Assembly (NCBI GenBank): GCA_026709725.1
Contig: JAPOSK010000025.1
Span: 1 to 23,272 of the forward strand
DNA length: 23,272 nucleotides
Direction: 5' to 3'
Source: Paracoccaceae bacterium
GTDB taxonomy: Bacteria; Pseudomonadota; Alphaproteobacteria; Rhodobacterales; Rhodobacteraceae
Below are positions 13,759 through 20,862 of the stretch, in pieces. The notes under the pieces are model-generated. The model was not told where the DNA came from. It worked only from the letters and a program-made list of their open reading frames with translations, and did no database searches. A program made the translations under genes and the position numbers. Positions within the stretch are counted from its first letter, which is position 1. Each line of letters begins with the position of its first letter.

Positions 13759-15587
13759 GTTTCCTCTCCTAGCCAGATTTCGTGCCACCCATCGGGTGCT
13801 TCGGTTTCGGTGGCGCAGACGACGATGCAAAGCGGCGGCGGTGCGGCCTTGCCCTCGCCTTTCAGCCGCTCAATGTCCTTCTCGCGCTTGAGCGCGAGTC
13901 GGTTGACCAGATTGACCAGCCCTTCCCAATTCCCGCCGCGCACAATATCGCAGCAGTCGAGAACAACGAATCGCGTCGAGGGAACCAGCATGGTGATCGC
14001 GCATTGCAGCGCCCATTGCGCCTGATACTGCTCGTGCTGGCTCACCAGCCCCACGGGGCGGTCGTTGGAGATCACCTCGTAGTCCTTCGTGATTCCGATG
14101 TGGTTCCACCCGGTTAGGTTGTTGATGCTGGTGAGGCAGGCCCGCAGCTTGTCCATGCGGGGGCCGATGACGGCTTCGCGGACTCCGGTCGGGCGCAGCA
14201 ACTCTTCGATTTCGGTGTATCCCACCACGTCGTTGTGGAGTTTCTGCGCTTTGTCGTTGTCGGTCCAAGCCTTCCGCCGCCGGTCGGCCTTGTCTCGCTG
14301 GATTTCCGCCGCCGACCGCTCCAATGCGTTCCCTTTCGATGGCTCCGCGTCGGCGTCCTCCGCCCGCTTCTCCAAGGCTTCGAGTTCCGCCTTGACCGCT
14401 ATGCCCTTGTCGCGTTTCGCCCGCAGGGTTTTCTGTAGTTCCGCCAACCCCTTTGCGGCCTCGTTGTATTTCGCGGTGGCCCGCTCGTAGGCAGGCTCGG
14501 CCTCGTCCCGCAGCCTGTTTTGCAGCGAAAGGGCGTTTTCCCGCCACGAATCCAGTTCCTTCTCGATTTCACCGTCGTCCACGGCGGGTTTTTTCAGCTC
14601 CGCGCCGGACACGATTTCGTTTTTCACGCCACAGTTCCAGCACGACGGGTAATCCAAGTTTTTCAGCCGTTCCTGTTCGGCCAGCGCTTCCGCCAGCCCC
14701 GTTTTGGCTGCGGAAATGACTTCCCACGCCTGCGTTTTCGTCTCGCGGAGTTTGTCCAGCGACGACTTGGCGGCTTTGAAAGCCTCGCTGGTCTCCTTGA
14801 ACAGCGCGGCGGCTTCGCCCAATTCCTTTTTCTTGGCCGGTATCTCCTCGTTCCGCACCTGCATGGCGCGGGCGATGCGGTCTTCGCCGACGGCGTGTTT
14901 CACGCCGATGGCCCGCAACGCCTCCTGCGCGTCGGTGAGGGCTTGCAGCACGTCATCCTCGCTCAATCCCTCCATGTCCGATTCCCAATCCTCCGGCTTC
15001 CATTTGGGGGCTTTCTGCGCCCCCCACCGCTGCCCGGTGACATTCCCCCAATGCGATTTGCACTCGCGGGCCTTGTCCGCGTACATCTTTTGGGCGGCGT
15101 TCCATCCCTGCTTCGGGTTCTTGACCATTTCGAGGACTGTTTTCAGTTGGCCGTCGGGCAGGCCCCGCTGCTGCCATGCGGGTTTCAGCAAGGCGGCGGG
15201 GTCTTTGGGCAGGAACAGGGACTCGTAGGACTCGCTGCGCTTCTTCCGGTCGGTGCTGGTGGCGTTGGCAATGAAGTCAACCAGATTCACGGTGTGCGGG
15301 TGCGCGAGTTTCTTCACGCCGTCCGGCACGACGAAGCGGGCGGGCGGCACCCACCGCACTCCCCGGTCGTCCTGCGCGTAGCCCTCGGTCTTCCCGTCCG
15401 TGATGTACGCCTTCGCTTGCGCCGAGCTCAATCCGGCGGGGTTGCCGGTGTGCGCCGCCATCGCGCCGATGATTCGGGAGAGATTGGTTTTTCCGTCCCC
15501 GTTCTCCCCCGTTATCAAATTGATTCCGGGCTTGATCTCGATTTCGAGGTCGGCGTGGTTCAGTAGATTGCGGATTTGCAGTTTCAT
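13755..15587 (-). CDS. Rad50/SbcC-like AAA ATPase with zinc hook
   Basis: A 610-residue ABC-type ATPase, shorter than the usual SbcC or Rad50 of about 1000 residues. The N-terminal Walker A is GENGDGKTN (27-35). Long coiled coils (about 205-310 and 335-450) flank a CWNC motif at 316-319, the CXXC of a zinc hook. A C-terminal Walker B is FVVLDCCD (D544); the usual glutamate after the aspartate is replaced by cysteine, as in some phage AAA proteins. A matching SbcD/Mre11 nuclease is not in the window. The ATG at 15587 overlaps the recT stop as TGATG. Probable role: DNA end binding in recombination or repair. Confidence 0.8.
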   Translation of the reverse strand: MKLQIRNLLNHADLEIEIKPGINLITGENGDGKTNLSRIIGAMAAHTGNPAGLSSAQAKAYITDGKTEGYAQDDRGVRWVPPARFVVPDGVKKLAHPHTVNLVDFIANATSTDRKKRSESYESLFLPKDPAALLKPAWQQRGLPDGQLKTVLEMVKNPKQGWNAAQKMYADKARECKSHWGNVTGQRWGAQKAPKWKPEDWESDMEGLSEDDVLQALTDAQEALRAIGVKHAVGEDRIARAMQVRNEEIPAKKKELGEAAALFKETSEAFKAAKSSLDKLRETKTQAWEVISAAKTGLAEALAEQERLKNLDYPSCWNCGVKNEIVSGAELKKPAVDDGEIEKELDSWRENALSLQNRLRDEAEPAYERATAKYNEAAKGLAELQKTLRAKRDKGIAVKAELEALEKRAEDADAEPSKGNALERSAAEIQRDKADRRRKAWTDNDKAQKLHNDVVGYTEIEELLRPTGVREAVIGPRMDKLRACLTSINNLTGWNHIGITKDYEVISNDRPVGLVSQHEQYQAQWALQCAITMLVPSTRFVVLDCCDIVRGGNWEGLVNLVNRLALKREKDIERLKGEGKAAPPPLCIVVCATETEAPDGWHEIWLGEET

Positions 15588-16570
15588 CAAAACTCCGCCT
15601 CCTCGAAGTCGCCGTCGAAACCGAAGTCGTCCCCGCCGCTGTCGGGCAGGAATCCGTCGTCTTTGGCTGGCGGCGGCTCCGTCGCTTTCTCTGGTTCCGG
15701 CTTCGGCTCCGGCTTCGGCTCGGGCTTGGCTTCCGCCTTCGGTGGCCTGCCCCGCCGTTTGCGCTGCGGCGGCTTCGTCTCCGCGCCCGGCTCCGCCTGC
15801 GGCTTCTCTTGGGCGGGACCATCGTCAACGACATCGGCCTTGCCCATTTCTATGGGCTGCGGAATTTCCACGCCGTCGTCGTGTTGCGCCATTGCGCGGT
15901 CGGCCTCGATCATCCCGTCGAGCCGATCCGCGAATCCCTCTGCCCGCTTGTAGCGGTACTCGATTATCGCCCGCTTGACGGCGGTTTTCTGCGCCATCCG
16001 GTCGGGCCACTGGTTCCAAACCTTGTTGGTGCCCGATGATCCTTTGGCCCGGTCGATTTCCGCTTTGCCCATAATCAACAGAAAAGGCTCTTTGTCCGGG
16101 ACTTCGATGCTGCACCACGCGGCCACGTACTTTTGCGGGTTCCGCTCGAAAAGGCTTATGGCGGTGTGCTTCACCACGATGCTTTGGCCCTGCCCGTGCG
16201 AGCCGGTGATGGCCTCCACGTCGTCGCCCTCGTAGATCACGCCGCTGCGGATGTCGGCGTTCATTTCCTGCGCCATCGCGACTTTCAGGCCCTCCACCAT
16301 CGGCACCAGGGTAGCCTCGCCCTTGAACGGAACGATTGCCGCGTGTTGGCCGTCGGGGATGACGCGCAACTGGCAGCACTTCCTGATGGCGTTGGCAAGA
16401 CTGCTCACACTGCATTTCACGACATCGGGGGCGGCGAGAATCGCCTCCCGCAGAACGCCTTTGAACTGCGCGGGATCAACGCCTTCCCGCGCCAGCGTGA
16501 CTTTCATGCTCTCATCCACCACCCGGTCCGACAGATCGGCGGCGGCGGTGCGTGACTTGACCAAACTCAT
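15587..16570 (-). CDS. recT: RecT-family single-strand annealing protein
   Basis: A 327-residue protein whose first 230 or so residues match the RecT pattern: ANAIRKCCQLRVIPDGQHAA, IVPFKGEATLVPMVEGLKVA and VIYEGDDVE. RecT binds single-stranded DNA and anneals it during phage recombination. Residues after about 240 are a disordered, proline- and lysine-rich linker with KPEP repeats and a very acidic tip (GGDDFGFDGDFEEAEF) like single-strand-binding-protein interaction tails. ATG 16570 follows AAGAGGAAAAAAGC; an upstream in-frame ATG at 16603 is a weaker choice. It heads the - strand operon. Confidence 0.9.
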   Translation of the reverse strand: MSLVKSRTAAADLSDRVVDESMKVTLAREGVDPAQFKGVLREAILAAPDVVKCSVSSLANAIRKCCQLRVIPDGQHAAIVPFKGEATLVPMVEGLKVAMAQEMNADIRSGVIYEGDDVEAITGSHGQGQSIVVKHTAISLFERNPQKYVAAWCSIEVPDKEPFLLIMGKAEIDRAKGSSGTNKVWNQWPDRMAQKTAVKRAIIEYRYKRAEGFADRLDGMIEADRAMAQHDDGVEIPQPIEMGKADVVDDGPAQEKPQAEPGAETKPPQRKRRGRPPKAEAKPEPKPEPKPEPEKATEPPPAKDDGFLPDSGGDDFGFDGDFEEAEF

Positions 16571-16582
16571 GCTTTTTTCCTC

Positions 16583-16611
16583 TTGCGGTGTTGTGGGGTG
16601 CATAGTATTAT
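16583..16611 (+). promoter_or_regulatory. Rightward promoter for regulator and recombinase genes
   Basis: TTGCGG (16583-16588) and TATTAT (16606-16611) are 17 bases apart. The -10 box lies inside a 19-base element (16606-16624) repeated at 18832-18850. The leftward recT promoter overlaps it on the other strand. Confidence 0.5.
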
Positions 16612-16624
16612 CTCGAACTAACAG
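16606..16624. promoter_or_regulatory. Candidate operator, copy 1
   Basis: TATTATCTCGAACTAACAG overlaps the -10 boxes of both divergent promoters here. It matches copy 2 (18832-18850) at 17 of 19 positions and a weaker copy (29-47) at 15 of 19. A shared repressor or activator site is likely; the protein is not known. Confidence 0.55.
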
Positions 16625-16633
16625 CCAATGCAA
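16607..16633 (-). promoter_or_regulatory. Leftward promoter for the recT operon
   Basis: On the - strand TTGCAT (16633-16628) precedes GATAAT (16612-16607) with a 15-base spacer, shorter than ideal. GATAAT matches the -10 consensus at five of six positions. It is the only promoter-like site before the ten coupled genes down to 6364. Confidence 0.5.
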
Positions 16634-16662
16634 GTGTTATTTGCGGCTAACGGAGAAAAAAG

Positions 16663-16923
16663 TTGAAGCAAATTGACGAACTGATTTCATTGATCGAGCA
16701 AGCGGCGGACCTGCGGGGCGTGCGGAACATGACGATCTGCAACCAGTACCTGTCCGACCCGCACCTCTACGACCGCTTGAAAAGCGGCTCGAAGAAGGTG
16801 ACAGTGGACAAGCTGGAACGCAGCCTGGAACTCATGTCCGGGCTTGTTTACCGGCTCAAAAAACTCCAGGCGCAGGAGTTGGCGGCGAGAGCCGAGGCGG
16901 AATCCAATGATTCGACTGTCTGA
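16663..16923 (+). CDS. Small regulator-like protein
   Basis: An 86-residue protein with a TTG start at 16663, after CGGAGAAAAAAG. The core (NMTICNQYLSDPHLYDRLKS then GSKKVTVDKLERSLELM) resembles small phage Cro/repressor-like or transposase-helper folds, in which a short turn precedes a recognition helix; the family is not certain. The tail (LKKLQAQELAARAEAES) is a likely coiled coil. It is divergent from recT and overlaps the recombinase start by 17 bases, a usual place for a regulator. It is the best candidate to bind the 19-base elements, but that is inference. Confidence 0.65.
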   Translation: MKQIDELISLIEQAADLRGVRNMTICNQYLSDPHLYDRLKSGSKKVTVDKLERSLELMSGLVYRLKKLQAQELAARAEAESNDSTV

Positions 16924-17755
16924 TCGCGACCTCGCCGCGAACACCCGGTCGGCCTACGACCGGGCGATGGACTCGCTGGACTTGTTCTGTGACGGTCGGC
17001 CCGTCACAGACACGTCGTTTGTCGAGTACCTGGAGTTCCTGTTCGCCAACGGGCGGAAGCTATCGAGCGCAAAGCTGGCGATTGCCGCCGTCAACCGGCG
17101 GGCCAAGCGGTTGGGCAGGCCATCGCCGCTGGGCGAACAGACGGATGCGGCGATGGAGGGCTACCGCCGCACGACCATTGGCGTGGCCCAAGCTCCGGGA
17201 ATCACTTGGGAAAAGCTGGATGCCATCATCGCGCAGATTCATCGGGACAACGCCGGCTTGCGCGACATCGCGATGCTGCGCGTCATGTCCGATTGCATGA
17301 TGCGCGTGAGCGAGGTTGCCGCGCTGGATGTCGGCAACGTCGGCACCACCACCATCCACGTCCACCGCTCGAAAAGCGATCAGCATGGCGAGGGCGCGGA
17401 GTTGTTTATCGGCGAACCCACGCTGGACGCGATTCGCTTTTGGCTGCTCAATGCGGACATAACCGAAGGCCCCTTGTTCCGGCCTGTCTATCGCGACATT
17501 GTGATTCCACGCCGCCTGTCGGTTCGGCAGATTGCCCACGTCATCAAGGCGCGGGCGGGGGAAGCGGGATTCGACGCATCCTCCCACAGCTTGCGCGTAG
17601 GCACCTGCCAGTCGTTGGCCGAGGCCGGAGCCAGCTTGGTGGAAATGCAGCAGGCCGGCAGGTGGAAAGACCCAAAGATGCCGGCTTACTACACCCGCCG
17701 GCAAATGGCTGCGCGGGGCGCGGTGGCGAAGTACCGCTACGGGTCGGCAGCGTGA
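16907..17755 (+). CDS. Tyrosine recombinase / integrase
   Basis: A 282-residue site-specific recombinase. The N-terminal core-binding domain (about 1-90) is SAM-like; the catalytic domain carries arginine R133 (MMRVSEV), lysine K156 (RSKSDQ), the HSLR box H227-R230, W253 in GRWKD and the nucleophile at Y261 or Y262 (AYYTRRQM). It would cut and rejoin DNA at att-like sites or resolve dimers. ATG 16907 overlaps the regulator gene. No obvious attachment site was found beside it, so whether it integrates the phage is open. Its placement between replication and nuclease genes is compatible with a temperate phage. Confidence 0.85.
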   Translation: MIRLSDRDLAANTRSAYDRAMDSLDLFCDGRPVTDTSFVEYLEFLFANGRKLSSAKLAIAAVNRRAKRLGRPSPLGEQTDAAMEGYRRTTIGVAQAPGITWEKLDAIIAQIHRDNAGLRDIAMLRVMSDCMMRVSEVAALDVGNVGTTTIHVHRSKSDQHGEGAELFIGEPTLDAIRFWLLNADITEGPLFRPVYRDIVIPRRLSVRQIAHVIKARAGEAGFDASSHSLRVGTCQSLAEAGASLVEMQQAGRWKDPKMPAYYTRRQMAARGAVAKYRYGSAA

Positions 17756-18498
17756 GCGCACTAGCCAGCCTGAGCGCCACAGCCGCCCACACGTGGCTGA
17801 ATTGCGGGCGGCGGGCAACCCACAAATACATCCACGGCCACCGCGAGGAACTGGATTACGATCCGGTCGCCATCCGCTTCGGCAATTTGGTGCATGAAAG
17901 CATCACCGGAGAGGAAAACGACTTTTCCAAGCCGGTCGAATACGACCAGCACACCCAAAACCATCACCAGTTGGGGTGGCAAACCACTCGGGCGAGAGAT
18001 TTGCTCAACATCGCGCTGGAAAAAATCGCGGACGACTATCCCGCCTGGTATTGGGAGACGAAATACGAGACGCAAGCGACGATGGGCGACACCACCATCC
18101 GCGTGGTGGGAATCGCCGACGCGATTGCCGTCGTGGACAGCGCCGAAGGTGCCGCGCTAGCCAACATCATCGACCTGAAAACAGGGGCGCGGGAATTGCC
18201 GCACCACTATTTTTCGCAACTGGCGATGTACTGCTGGCTGGTCGCCAAATGCAAGCCCAAAACCGACGAATACGCCTTCACCCCGCACAGGGCAACACTG
18301 GTTCACGTCAACAGGCGGCTGCTGGATCGCGGGATGGAAGCCGTTACGGTGAAGAGCCTGCCCGCCGAGCCGCTGATCGGGATGGGAGAGGACATCATTG
18401 CCCAAACAATCAACGCCATGAATCGACCTGTGGCGAATCCCGGCCAGCATTGCGAGCAGTGCGAAAACACAGGGTGCGTGTACCACCCGCAGTTTTAG
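17752..18498 (+). CDS. Cas4/RecB-like PD-(D/E)XK nuclease with Fe-S cysteines
   Basis: A 248-residue nuclease. Motifs in order: H48 (FGNLVHES), D123 (GIADAI), D141-x-K143 (IIDLKTG) and Q156/Y160 (SQLAMYCWL), the RecB/Cas4 active site. Cysteine C18 near the N-terminus and C234, C237, C242 at the C-terminus (CEQCENTGC) match the four ligands of a 4Fe-4S cluster in Cas4 and AddB. It would trim DNA ends to give single strands for RecT. The GTG start overlaps the recombinase stop as GTGA. No cas genes or CRISPR array are nearby, so a phage recombination exonuclease is most likely. Confidence 0.85.
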   Translation: MSALASLSATAAHTWLNCGRRATHKYIHGHREELDYDPVAIRFGNLVHESITGEENDFSKPVEYDQHTQNHHQLGWQTTRARDLLNIALEKIADDYPAWYWETKYETQATMGDTTIRVVGIADAIAVVDSAEGAALANIIDLKTGARELPHHYFSQLAMYCWLVAKCKPKTDEYAFTPHRATLVHVNRRLLDRGMEAVTVKSLPAEPLIGMGEDIIAQTINAMNRPVANPGQHCEQCENTGCVYHPQF

Positions 18499-18513
18499 TG
18501 GACTTCTGTAGCC

Positions 18514-18741
18514 TCAAGCGCAAATTGATTTGATCGGCGAGAGAAGCGCGGTCGCCTTCCTGATCGCCTCGGCGCTTGTGGCACCTGAAACGCTGAAGTT
18601 CTTCCGCCCCACCTTCGTTGTGCAATTCATCACGTGCTTGCCCCGCGCCCAATGAAGCGTCCAGCTTTCACATTCAATGTCCAGCTTGGCAAGGCAGCAC
18701 GACAGCAAGGTGGTGTCAGTCGTCACAGGTGTCGCTCCCAT
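18514..18741 (-). CDS. Small hypothetical protein with structured leader
   Basis: A 75-residue protein from ATG 18741, or 70 residues from GTG 18726, which has a better binding site (GGGAG, eight bases away). The sequence contains DIECESWTLHWARGKHVMNC and a helical C-terminus; no domain is recognised. It is read toward the nuclease gene and ends only 15 bases from its stop. The promoter (18861-18833) and two hairpins (18749-18813) precede it. It stands alone, outside both - strand operons, and may be an early regulator. Confidence 0.55.
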   Translation of the reverse strand: MGATPVTTDTTLLSCCLAKLDIECESWTLHWARGKHVMNCTTKVGRKNFSVSGATSAEAIRKATALLSPIKSICA

Positions 18742-18748
18742 TGATGGT

Positions 18749-18813
18749 CCGGTGCTTCCGCCTCGCGGCACCGGGCGCGATGTGGGACGGGTGGAAAGGA
18801 GCAAACACCCGTC
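18749..18813 (-). promoter_or_regulatory. Leader with two 12-base-loop hairpins
   Basis: On the RNA, GACGGGTG (18813-18806) pairs with CACCCGTC (18793-18786), and CCGGTGC (18774-18768) with GCACCGG (18755-18749). Each loop is 12 bases. The first loop contains CUCC and the second GAGG, so loop-loop pairing is possible. This may be a regulatory leader or a small RNA. Confidence 0.55.
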
Positions 18814-18831
18814 GGCGACCCAAGTACTAGC

Positions 18832-18850
18832 TATTATCTAGAACTATCAG
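18832..18850. promoter_or_regulatory. Candidate operator, copy 2
   Basis: TATTATCTAGAACTATCAG differs from copy 1 (16606-16624) only at the ninth and sixteenth bases. It covers the -10 box of the promoter at 18861-18833, where a bound protein would block polymerase. Confidence 0.55.
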
Positions 18851-18861
18851 AGGCGTGTCAA
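18833..18861 (-). promoter_or_regulatory. Strong sigma-70-like promoter
   Basis: On the - strand a perfect TTGACA (18861-18856) and GATAAT (18838-18833) are 17 bases apart, the best promoter match in the window. It lies just after the end of the lysis operon and drives the small gene at 18741-18514. Its -10 overlaps the second copy of the shared 19-base element. Confidence 0.75.
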
Positions 18862-18872
18862 GCATCTTAACG

Positions 18873-19040
18873 TCAGTGGCTCTCACGGCCACAATAGGGG
18901 TTTTGTTTGCCGGAAAGCGACAGCTTCCATTTGTATTGCCAAGGCGAGCGGATGCCGAAGAACATCATCGGCTCCCCCCGCACAAGGCGCACGGCGTTTC
19001 CGTGCCAAATCCGGTTGAGCGTTTCCAACTGCCCGATCAT
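18873..19040 (-). CDS. Small hypothetical protein at end of lysis operon
   Basis: A 55-residue basic protein (MIGQLETLNRIWHGNAVRLV at the start) rich in aromatic and basic residues. No signal peptide or recognised domain. ATG 19040 overlaps the outer-spanin stop as ATGA, so it belongs to the lysis operon by position and coupling. Function unknown. Confidence 0.55.
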   Translation of the reverse strand: MIGQLETLNRIWHGNAVRLVRGEPMMFFGIRSPWQYKWKLSLSGKQNPYCGRESH

Positions 19041-19297
19041 TTTGAGACCGCCTCCGCGCACTCCCGCCAAGCCTGTTGCCAAGCGTCGGCGATGGCCGAG
19101 CAAATCAGCCAGTCGGCCTCGGAGACGAATCGGCCCTGTTGAGATTGATAGATCTGCGGAGCGGGGCAGACGGGCGGGCTGATCTCGCTCACCGGGCAGG
19201 CTTGCAGTTCGGTGACGCGCACCGGGACTTCCTGCACGATGGAGCCGCAGCCGGTGAGGACTAACAAACTACTAATCAGTGTCAATTTAGTTTTCAT
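19037..19297 (-). CDS. Outer-membrane spanin lipoprotein (Rz1-like)
   Basis: An 86-residue protein with a lipoprotein signal: MKTKLTLISSLLVLTGCGS, lipobox LTGC with C17 or nearby as the lipidated residue. The mature part is cysteine- and proline-containing (PPVCPAPQ) without a membrane span. It would anchor in the outer membrane and pair with the inner spanin to fuse the membranes at lysis. ATG 19297 overlaps the inner-spanin stop as ATGA, so this is the separated, not embedded, spanin arrangement. Placement after the endolysin and inner spanin supports the call; sequence similarity alone is weak, as usual for spanins. Confidence 0.7.
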   Translation of the reverse strand: MKTKLTLISSLLVLTGCGSIVQEVPVRVTELQACPVSEISPPVCPAPQIYQSQQGRFVSEADWLICSAIADAWQQAWRECAEAVSK

Positions 19298-19641
19298 TTC
19301 ACTGGCGCGAGGAGGCACGAAGCCGGACATTGCCGGGCACCCTCAATATCGGCCTGTGGCGCGGCCTGCGCCTCCCGCCGAATCGATTCGATGGTCAGGG
19401 CCAACTCGCCGTTGCGCTCGCTCAGGGCGGCGCTCGCGGCGCTCACGCGGGCGTCGGCAGCGTCCCGGTCTCGGTGCAGTGAGATCAGATAGCGGTTGCG
19501 CTCCTGGAAGACGGCGGCCTTGGCTTTGGAATTGATGCCATCGATCACCAGCCAGAGGCCCAAGCCGCCCGCCACCGCGAACGCGATCATCTTCATCGCG
19601 GCCAGCGATTTGAGCGCGGCGAAGGCGGTGGTGAAGTTCAC
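19294..19641 (-). CDS. Inner-membrane spanin (Rz-like)
   Basis: A 115-residue protein from GTG 19641, with one membrane span (MIAFAVAGGLGLWLVIDGI, about residues 17-35) and a long periplasmic helix (about 40-95) that looks like a coiled coil. That N-in, C-out plan is that of i-spanins, which link to the outer spanin across the periplasm. The GTG overlaps the transglycosylase stop as GTGA. A longer in-frame frame upstream is shadow of the endolysin gene. Confidence 0.7.
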   Translation of the reverse strand: MNFTTAFAALKSLAAMKMIAFAVAGGLGLWLVIDGINSKAKAAVFQERNRYLISLHRDRDAADARVSAASAALSERNGELALTIESIRREAQAAPQADIEGARQCPASCLLAPVK

Positions 19642-20300
19642 CGCCGCGCTCCGCAGGCGTTCAACCGCCCGTAAAAGTATTCCACGCGGGGAACATACCC
19701 CGCCGCCTCCGCCTCGTGTACGGGGCCTACAAAATCGGCAATGTGGGGCACAAAATCGTGCCAGTACCTGCCACCGTAGCGCACTTGGACCTTGTACCAA
19801 TTCCCTGAACCTGAATTGTAACCGGCAAGGGCAAGCCGCCAGCTTTCGTGGACAGGGCGAGGTTCAGTCCAGAATCTCGCCCTTCCAGCAAGATACGACG
19901 CGCCGACCTCAATGCTGTCGCGAGCGTTTCTTCGGTTCCCGTCCCGGAGGTTGATACGACGCGCTTCTTCATTGAATGTTGACTCCAACTGTTGAAGCAG
20001 ACCGACCGCCCCCGCCGGGGATTCCGCGTCGGCCCGCAAAGACGATTCCGTGATCGCCTGGGCTTTCAGCGCGAGCCACGGGACGCCGGCCAGGTCGGTC
20101 GCCCAATGGCGGCGCACGGCAGCCTCGAAGTGGCGGTCGTATTCGTCGGTGACGCGCAGGCATTCCGCCCGCGCCCCGGTGACCTGAATGAGCAGATAGA
20201 TCAGGATCAGGACGCCGACCGCCGTGATCCAGCAGGTGCCGCGACTGGCGTTGCGCTTGAGGACGCAGTGCGTCTTAACCCGTCGGAAGAACCAAGTCAA
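19638..20300 (-). CDS. SLT transglycosylase endolysin with N-terminal membrane anchor
   Basis: A 220-residue lytic enzyme. The N-terminus has one hydrophobic segment (WITAVGVLILIYLLIQVTGA, about 23-42), likely a signal-arrest-release or signal anchor. The SLT fold follows: catalytic glutamate in ITESS, then AGAVGLLQQL, and the ALAGYNSGSGN loop. It would cleave peptidoglycan between MurNAc and GlcNAc. The TTG start at 20300 overlaps the upstream stop as TTGA, matching the other overlaps in this operon; no better start exists in frame after the upstream gene. Confidence 0.8.
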   Translation of the reverse strand: MTWFFRRVKTHCVLKRNASRGTCWITAVGVLILIYLLIQVTGARAECLRVTDEYDRHFEAAVRRHWATDLAGVPWLALKAQAITESSLRADAESPAGAVGLLQQLESTFNEEARRINLRDGNRRNARDSIEVGASYLAGRARFWTEPRPVHESWRLALAGYNSGSGNWYKVQVRYGGRYWHDFVPHIADFVGPVHEAEAAGYVPRVEYFYGRLNACGARR

Positions 20301-20764
20301 AGCGCCACCATAACCCACGCGCCGCCAAGCAGAATAGCGGCGTAGCTGATTGCGTCCTTCCAAATCATCGCGGCGAGGACGCGGTGCTCGCCTTCGGTCA
20401 GCACCCGGTTTGGGGCCACCTTCGCCGACAATTTGCGCTTGATCTCGGCCTCGGCGAGGTCGGCTGCGTCGCGGTGCGGAACGGACAGTGCGCGGATAAA
20501 AGGAGCGCGGATAATCGCGGCAAAAATGAGGAACAAGCCGAAGCCCCCCCAATGAATCAGTTTGTTTCCAAACGTCTCCCCTCCGGTCGGCGGCCCGCCG
20601 GGGCAATCGACAACATCGCCGTCGATGGTGCAGACCATTTCCGCCGCGCCGCCGCCCCATCCGAAGAAGTCCTGCGCGTGCGCGGGAACCGCGCGAATCA
20701 GCAACACAAGCGCCATCGTCGAAAGCACAAAATAGACCGTCCACCAATAAATGCGCTTAATCAT
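20297..20764 (-). CDS. Membrane protein of the lysis region
   Basis: A 155-residue protein with an N-terminal signal or anchor (WWTVYFVLSTMALVLLIRAV, about 7-26, ending in an AHA-like cleavage site), a second span at about 74-92 (GFGLFLIFAAIIRAPF) and a third near the C-terminus (AAILLGGAWVMVAL). Between the first two is a short cysteine-containing loop. It could be a holin or an inhibitor of lysis, but the family is not recognised. ATG overlaps the 33-residue upstream gene as ATGA and its stop overlaps the endolysin start. Confidence 0.65.
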   Translation of the reverse strand: MIKRIYWWTVYFVLSTMALVLLIRAVPAHAQDFFGWGGGAAEMVCTIDGDVVDCPGGPPTGGETFGNKLIHWGGFGLFLIFAAIIRAPFIRALSVPHRDAADLAEAEIKRKLSAKVAPNRVLTEGEHRVLAAMIWKDAISYAAILLGGAWVMVAL

Positions 20765-20862
20765 GCCAGCACCCCCAAGACGGTGAACGCCGCCACCGCC
20801 AGAATCAGGAATCCGAGCCAGAAGCCCCGGATGAAAGCCTTGTCGTCAGCCGCTTTTTTCAT
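20761..20862 (-). CDS. 33-residue single-span membrane peptide
   Basis: ATG 20862 to TGA 20761 encodes a peptide with basic N-terminus (MKKAADDKAF) and one span (GFWLGFLILAVAAFTVLGVL). GGAGG lies six bases before the start. It overlaps the upstream gene by 17 bases and the next start by four (ATGA). Its size and single span fit a small holin or lysis regulator. Confidence 0.6.
   Translation of the reverse strand: MKKAADDKAFIRGFWLGFLILAVAAFTVLGVLA

Noticed and set aside
14520..15566. 348-codon + strand frame opposite the ATPase
   Set aside because: Antisense shadow in GC-rich DNA; the ATPase frame has Walker motifs and a zinc hook.
15660..15730. Short tandem DNA repeat
   Set aside because: It encodes the KPEP repeats of the RecT tail and is explained by coding low complexity.
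17752..18498. CRISPR adaptation module suggested by the Cas4-like gene
   Set aside because: No cas1, cas2 or repeat-spacer array is present; a phage recombination nuclease fits better.
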